9,201 nt of DNA from Ilumatobacteraceae bacterium. GTDB lineage: Bacteria; Actinomycetota; Acidimicrobiia; Acidimicrobiales; Ilumatobacteraceae. The DNA lies in assembly GCA_025463305.1 (NCBI GenBank), contig JAOBWK010000005.1:1-9201 (forward strand), read 5' to 3'. Shown piece by piece: positions 6,503-9,201 of this stretch. The translations under genes and the position numbers were made by a program. Every line of letters begins with the position of its first letter. Position 1 is the stretch's first letter. Under the pieces are notes generated by a model. That model saw only the letters and a program-made list of their open reading frames with translations, was not told where the DNA came from and did no database searches.

Positions 6503-7326
6503 CGGCGAATCGCGTGAACGGGCTCGTCGGCGAGGCATCCGTCGAGGAGTTCCAGCGCGACGGGGTCACCGTCCTGCGCGCTGCGGTCGACGCCGCTCAG
6601 CTGGCCGCGCTCGAGGACGCCGTCGAGCAGAACCTCGCCCAGCCAGGTGAGTGGGCCAGCGACTACACGCCGGCCTCGGGGGCCGGTCGCTTCTTCGGCG
6701 ACTACGCGAACTGGGAGCGGATCACCGCATACCGCGACGTCGCGCTCGGCTCAGCACTGCCGGCGATGGCCGCCGAGCTGATGCGCAGCCGCTCGGTGCG
6801 GTTCTTCCACGAGCACGTGCTCGTCAAGGAGCCGGGCACCACCGAGATCACGCCGTGGCACCACGATCAGCCGTACTACTGCGTCGACGGCGAGCAGAAC
6901 GTCAGCTTCTGGATCGCGCTCGACGCGGTCCCCCCAGCCGCCGGGGTCGAGTTCCTGCTCGGCTCGCACCGCTGGGGCCGTTCGTTCGTGCCGCGCAAGT
7001 TCGTCGACAGCTCGGCCTACGCCGACACGGCGGACGATTTCGAGCTCGTGCCCGACATCGATGCAGAGCGCGCCCTGCATCGCTTCGCCCGCTTCGACGT
7101 GGAGCCGGGCGATGTCATCGCCTTCTCGTACCGGACCCTCCACGCTGCACCGGGCACGGCAGGGTTGACCTCCGGCCGGCGCCGCGCGGTGAGCATCCGC
7201 TACGTCGGTGACGACGCGGTGTTCGCGCTGCGCCCGTGGCTGCACTCCCCACCGTTCGAACAGCGCGGGCTCGTCGTCGGCGGTCCGCTCGACGACCAAC
7301 GCTTCCCGCTCGTCGCGACCGGCTGA
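6499..7326 (+). CDS. Phytanoyl-CoA dioxygenase (PhyH) family Fe(II)/2-oxoglutarate oxygenase
   Basis: 275 residues from GTG 6499. It is a non-haem iron oxygenase that would couple 2-oxoglutarate decarboxylation to hydroxylation of an unknown small substrate. Iron ligands are visible: HxD at His121-His122-Asp123 in TPWHHDQPYY (118-127), and the distal His215 in SYRTLHAAPGT. Arg234 in VSIRYVGDD is the likely 2-oxoglutarate carboxylate ligand. Because Asp123 is present it is a hydroxylase type, not a halogenase. FWIALD (138-143) and the GSHRWG motif (155-160) are also usual in PhyH proteins. GTG is chosen because it overlaps the VOC stop (GTGA) and places FQRDGVTVLR at the normal N-terminus. In the sequence as given, the same frame is open back to 6148 through the frameshifted VOC gene. 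Confidence 0.92.
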   Translation: MTANRVNGLVGEASVEEFQRDGVTVLRAAVDAAQLAALEDAVEQNLAQPGEWASDYTPASGAGRFFGDYANWERITAYRDVALGSALPAMAAELMRSRSVRFFHEHVLVKEPGTTEITPWHHDQPYYCVDGEQNVSFWIALDAVPPAAGVEFLLGSHRWGRSFVPRKFVDSSAYADTADDFELVPDIDAERALHRFARFDVEPGDVIAFSYRTLHAAPGTAGLTSGRRRAVSIRYVGDDAVFALRPWLHSPPFEQRGLVVGGPLDDQRFPLVATG

Positions 7327-7346
7327 CGGCTCGCGCCGTGGTCAGC
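7322..7346. terminator. Hairpin spanning both stop codons of a convergent gene pair
   Basis: GCTGAC (7322-7327) pairs with GTCAGC (7341-7346), and inside it GGC pairs with GCC around a 4-nt loop. The TGA of the dioxygenase (7324-7326) pairs with the TCA that is the protease stop on the other strand (7342-7344). No T-run is seen on either side, so it is at best a weak bidirectional terminator. Confidence 0.35.
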
Positions 7347-8604
7347 TCTGCGGACGGGCGACGAGGGTGGCCGTTCCGGTCATCGACTTGCCGCCGCGGG
7401 AGTAGTCGATGGTGACCTTGTCGCCCGGTGCGCTGTCACGGATCGCGGCGATCAGGCCGCCCTGGCCGTTGATCTCGACGCCGTTGACGTGCGTCACGAC
7501 GTCGCCGACCTGCAGACCGAGCGCGGCGGCCGGCGAACCATCCTGCACGTCGGACACGATCGCGCCGCGGCCACCGTCGTGACGATCGTCGACCCCGATG
7601 CCGAGGTAGCCCTCGGTCCGCGAGGAAGTGCCCGACGTCTTCAGCTGATCGATGATCTTCTCGATCTCCTTGGTGGCGATCGCGAAGCCGATGTTGTTCG
7701 CTGCGTTCGTGCTGTCGCCGCGGGCGACGGCGGTGTTGATGCCGATCATCTGACCGTCGGCGTTCACCAGCGGACCACCCGAGTTGCCCGACGAGATCGC
7801 CGCGTCGGTCTGGATCAGCCCGTCGAGCGCGCCGTTGTCGGTGACCATCGAGCGGTTGAGCGCCGACACGATGCCGGACGTCACCGATGCGTCACCCTCG
7901 AGATCGAGCGCGTATCCCATCGCCACGACGGGCTGGCCGACCTTGACCTTGGAGCTGTCCGCGAGGGTCATCACCGGCAGGTCCTTGCCATCGATCTTCA
8001 ACAGCGCGAGGTCGTTGCCGACGTCGATGCCGAGCACCTTGGCGCTCACCGGCTCGCTCTGGCCGTCGAGCAGGACGCGCACCTTCGAGGCGTCGGACAC
8101 GACGTGGGCGTTGGTGAGGATCTCACCATCGGGCGTCAGGATCACGCCGGTGCCGACGCCTTCGCCGGCACCCGTGCTCGCCGACGCAGAGATGTCGACG
8201 GACACCTTCACCACCGAGCTACGGATCTTGGCGACGATGCCGATGACGTCGAGCCCGTTGTTGCCGACACCGGTCGGCGTGTCGGCGGTGGAGGTGGCCT
8301 CGGTGACCGGCGTGTCGGCGGAGGTGCTGAGCGTCGGGCTCGAGGCCGCTGAGGAGTGGTTGTCGTCGACCGATGCGCGCGCGATCGCGAACGCTGCGAC
8401 GGCGCAGACCACGCAGGCCGCGACGACGAGCGCGATGTTGCGTCCCCGGTGCCCGTTGCCCGCCGGCGCATCGCCGGGGCCGGACGGGCCGTGTCCCGCC
8501 GCCTGGTGGGGCGCGACCGGCCAGCCCGACGACGGTGGCGCGCCGACGGGCACCATGTACGGCGGCTCCACCGGCAGCTCGGGAGGGGCAAACGGATAGG
8601 TCAT
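7342..8604 (-). CDS. Membrane-anchored HtrA/DegP-like S1C serine protease with PDZ domain
   Basis: 420 residues from ATG 8604, which has AGGA 5 nt upstream; a GTG 24 nt earlier is less likely. Residues 1-55 are Pro/Gly-rich and presumably cytoplasmic. One transmembrane segment, [19 protein letters not shown] (57-75), makes it a single-pass type II anchor. A Ser/Thr/Ala-rich linker follows (80-115). The chymotrypsin-fold domain (about 118-320) has the full triad: His167 in LTNAHVVS, Asp198 in [10 protein letters not shown], and Ser275 in [11 protein letters not shown]. The PDZ domain (about 333-417) begins YLGIGV and includes [14 protein letters not shown] (357-370). This matches actinobacterial PepD/HtrA proteins in envelope protein quality control. 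It is convergent with the dioxygenase gene (15-nt gap) and lies downstream of the rpsJ terminator. Confidence 0.95.
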   Translation of the reverse strand: MTYPFAPPELPVEPPYMVPVGAPPSSGWPVAPHQAAGHGPSGPGDAPAGNGHRGRNIALVVAACVVCAVAAFAIARASVDDNHSSAASSPTLSTSADTPVTEATSTADTPTGVGNNGLDVIGIVAKIRSSVVKVSVDISASASTGAGEGVGTGVILTPDGEILTNAHVVSDASKVRVLLDGQSEPVSAKVLGIDVGNDLALLKIDGKDLPVMTLADSSKVKVGQPVVAMGYALDLEGDASVTSGIVSALNRSMVTDNGALDGLIQTDAAISSGNSGGPLVNADGQMIGINTAVARGDSTNAANNIGFAIATKEIEKIIDQLKTSGTSSRTEGYLGIGVDDRHDGGRGAIVSDVQDGSPAAALGLQVGDVVTHVNGVEINGQGGLIAAIRDSAPGDKVTIDYSRGGKSMTGTATLVARPQS

Positions 8605-8680
8605 CGCGGTCCTGTCTAACGCAACCACGCACCGGACGGAACGCGGGCCGGAAATTCCTTACTGAGCTTTTACGGTGCCG
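8605..8680 (-). promoter_or_regulatory. Upstream region of the HtrA-like gene, promoter not resolved
   Basis: This gap between the rpsJ terminator and the protease start should hold the protease promoter. I see GGAATTT near 8650-8656 (minus), reminiscent of an ECF-type GGAA(C) -35. A TTAGAC close to the start is a poor -10. Neither is convincing. Confidence 0.25.
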
Positions 8681-8716
8681 AAAAGGCAGAGGGGGCAGCC
8701 GATCGGCTGCCCCCTC
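8681..8716 (-). terminator. Intrinsic-type terminator after rpsJ
   Basis: A perfect 28-nt palindrome (8689-8716), with half-site GAGGGGGCAGCCGA, can form a 12-bp GC-rich stem around a GATC loop. On the minus strand it is followed by TGCC and then TTTT (8681-8684). It begins about 30 nt after the rpsJ stop codon. The T-run is short and offset, as often seen in high-GC bacteria. Direction is assigned to the minus strand because the plus strand has no T-run after the stem. Confidence 0.8.
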
Positions 8717-8746
8717 CTGTGGTCTCGGACCCGGACGTTGCTGGGT

Positions 8747-9061
8747 TCAGCTGCCCTGGATCTTGATCTCGATGTCGACACCGGCCGGCAGCTCGATGCG
8801 CTGGAGGCTGTCGATGGTCTTCGGGTTCGGATCGATGATGTCGATCAGACGCTTGTGGACGCGCATCTCGAAGTGCTCGCGAGAGTCCTTGTCGATGTGC
8901 GGCCCACGGATGACCGTGTAGCGGTGCTTGTCGGTCGGCAGCGGGATCGGGCCACGGATGGTGGCCGACGTGCGGGTCACCGTCTCGACGATCTTCTTCG
9001 TCGACTGGTCGATGATCTCGTGATCGAACGCTTTGATGCGAATGCGGATGCTCTGTGCCAT
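8747..9061 (-). CDS. rpsJ: 30S ribosomal protein S10
   Basis: 104-residue S10 (NusE), normal length. It is part of the 30S head and, with NusB, of antitermination complexes. The protein reads [20 protein letters not shown] at the start, then VRGP-type IRGPIPLPT (35-43), [20 protein letters not shown] (46-65) and RLIDIIDP (71-78), ending DIEIKIQG; all diagnostic. It starts 11 nt after the tuf stop with only a weak ribosome-binding site, so coupling to tuf is likely. Normally rplC follows directly. Here a terminator and about 5.9 kb separate them, so S10 closes the tuf unit instead of heading the L3-L4 unit. Confidence 0.98.
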   Translation of the reverse strand: MAQSIRIRIKAFDHEIIDQSTKKIVETVTRTSATIRGPIPLPTDKHRYTVIRGPHIDKDSREHFEMRVHKRLIDIIDPNPKTIDSLQRIELPAGVDIEIKIQGS

Positions 9062-9072
9062 CGTCGTTCAGC

Positions 9073-9201
9073 TCACTTCAGGATCTTGGTGACGCGGCCG
9101 GCGCCAACGGTACGGCCACCCTCACGGATCGCGAAACGCAGGCCCTCGTCCATCGCGATCGGCTTGCCCAACTCGACCGTCATCGACACGTTGTCACCGG
9201 G
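9073..9201 (-). CDS. tuf: Elongation factor Tu, C-terminal end (runs off the window)
   Basis: Only the last 42 residues and the TGA stop are in the window, reading from [17 protein letters not shown] to [17 protein letters not shown]. This is the C-terminal beta-barrel (domain 3) of EF-Tu, which delivers aminoacyl-tRNA to the ribosome. The [14 protein letters not shown] ending is diagnostic. It lies 11 nt upstream of rpsJ, the common str-operon tuf-rpsJ arrangement. Nothing unusual is seen in the visible part. Confidence 0.96.
   Translation of the reverse strand, partial: PGDNVSMTVELGKPIAMDEGLRFAIREGGRTVGAGRVTKILK

Noticed and set aside
6148..7326. A single 392-residue VOC-dioxygenase fusion protein
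   Set aside because: The middle of about 50 residues is Arg/Cys-rich nonsense, while the adjacent frame continues VOC homology. A frameshift explains it better.
3210..8604. The inserted genes as a mobile or defence island
   Set aside because: There is no integrase, transposase, terminal repeat, tRNA target or composition change, and the products are ordinary housekeeping or metabolic families.

Overview
The window is high-GC DNA, roughly two-thirds G+C by eye, from an actinobacterial chromosome. The ribosomal protein sequences are actinobacterial in style (for example the L2 C-terminus around GKPEGRTR). L4 carries a C-terminal extension of a kind I associate, from memory only, with Acidimicrobiia such as Ilumatobacter. 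That class assignment is an inference.

Layout, right to left because most genes are on the minus strand. The last codons of tuf (EF-Tu) and rpsJ (S10) form the end of one transcription unit. It closes with a 28-nt perfect palindrome followed by a short T-run on the minus strand (8681-8716). About 5.4 kb of non-ribosomal genes follows: a membrane-anchored HtrA-like serine protease (minus); a VOC/glyoxalase-fold gene and a phytanoyl-CoA dioxygenase-type gene (plus, translationally overlapped); then a minus-strand set of a methyltransferase-rhodanese fusion, a crotonase-family protein and a Gfo/Idh/MocA (IolG-like) dehydrogenase. After a 323-bp non-coding stretch the S10-type operon resumes on the minus strand with rplC, rplD, rplW, rplB and the start of rpsS, tightly spaced or overlapping.

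So the canonical rpsJ-rplC junction is broken. The terminator after rpsJ, and a candidate promoter plus strongly structured leader before rplC, suggest two separately controlled ribosomal units. The rplC leader (about 250 nt) contains four hairpins. It could be an autoregulatory site comparable in role, though not visibly in sequence, to L4-controlled S10 leaders.

The intervening genes do not form one obvious pathway. Two small units diverge from a 14-bp palindrome at 6130-6143 that contains mirrored TACGAT elements, consistent with paired leaderless promoters. The first plus-strand gene (VOC) has an apparent one-base frameshift that fuses its N-terminal half in frame to the dioxygenase. Other oddities are an L4 protein with a sunset-like C-terminal domain, a methyltransferase fused to a normally separate rhodanese, and a crotonase without the usual catalytic glutamates. 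There is no CRISPR array, tRNA, rRNA or insertion sequence that I can see.
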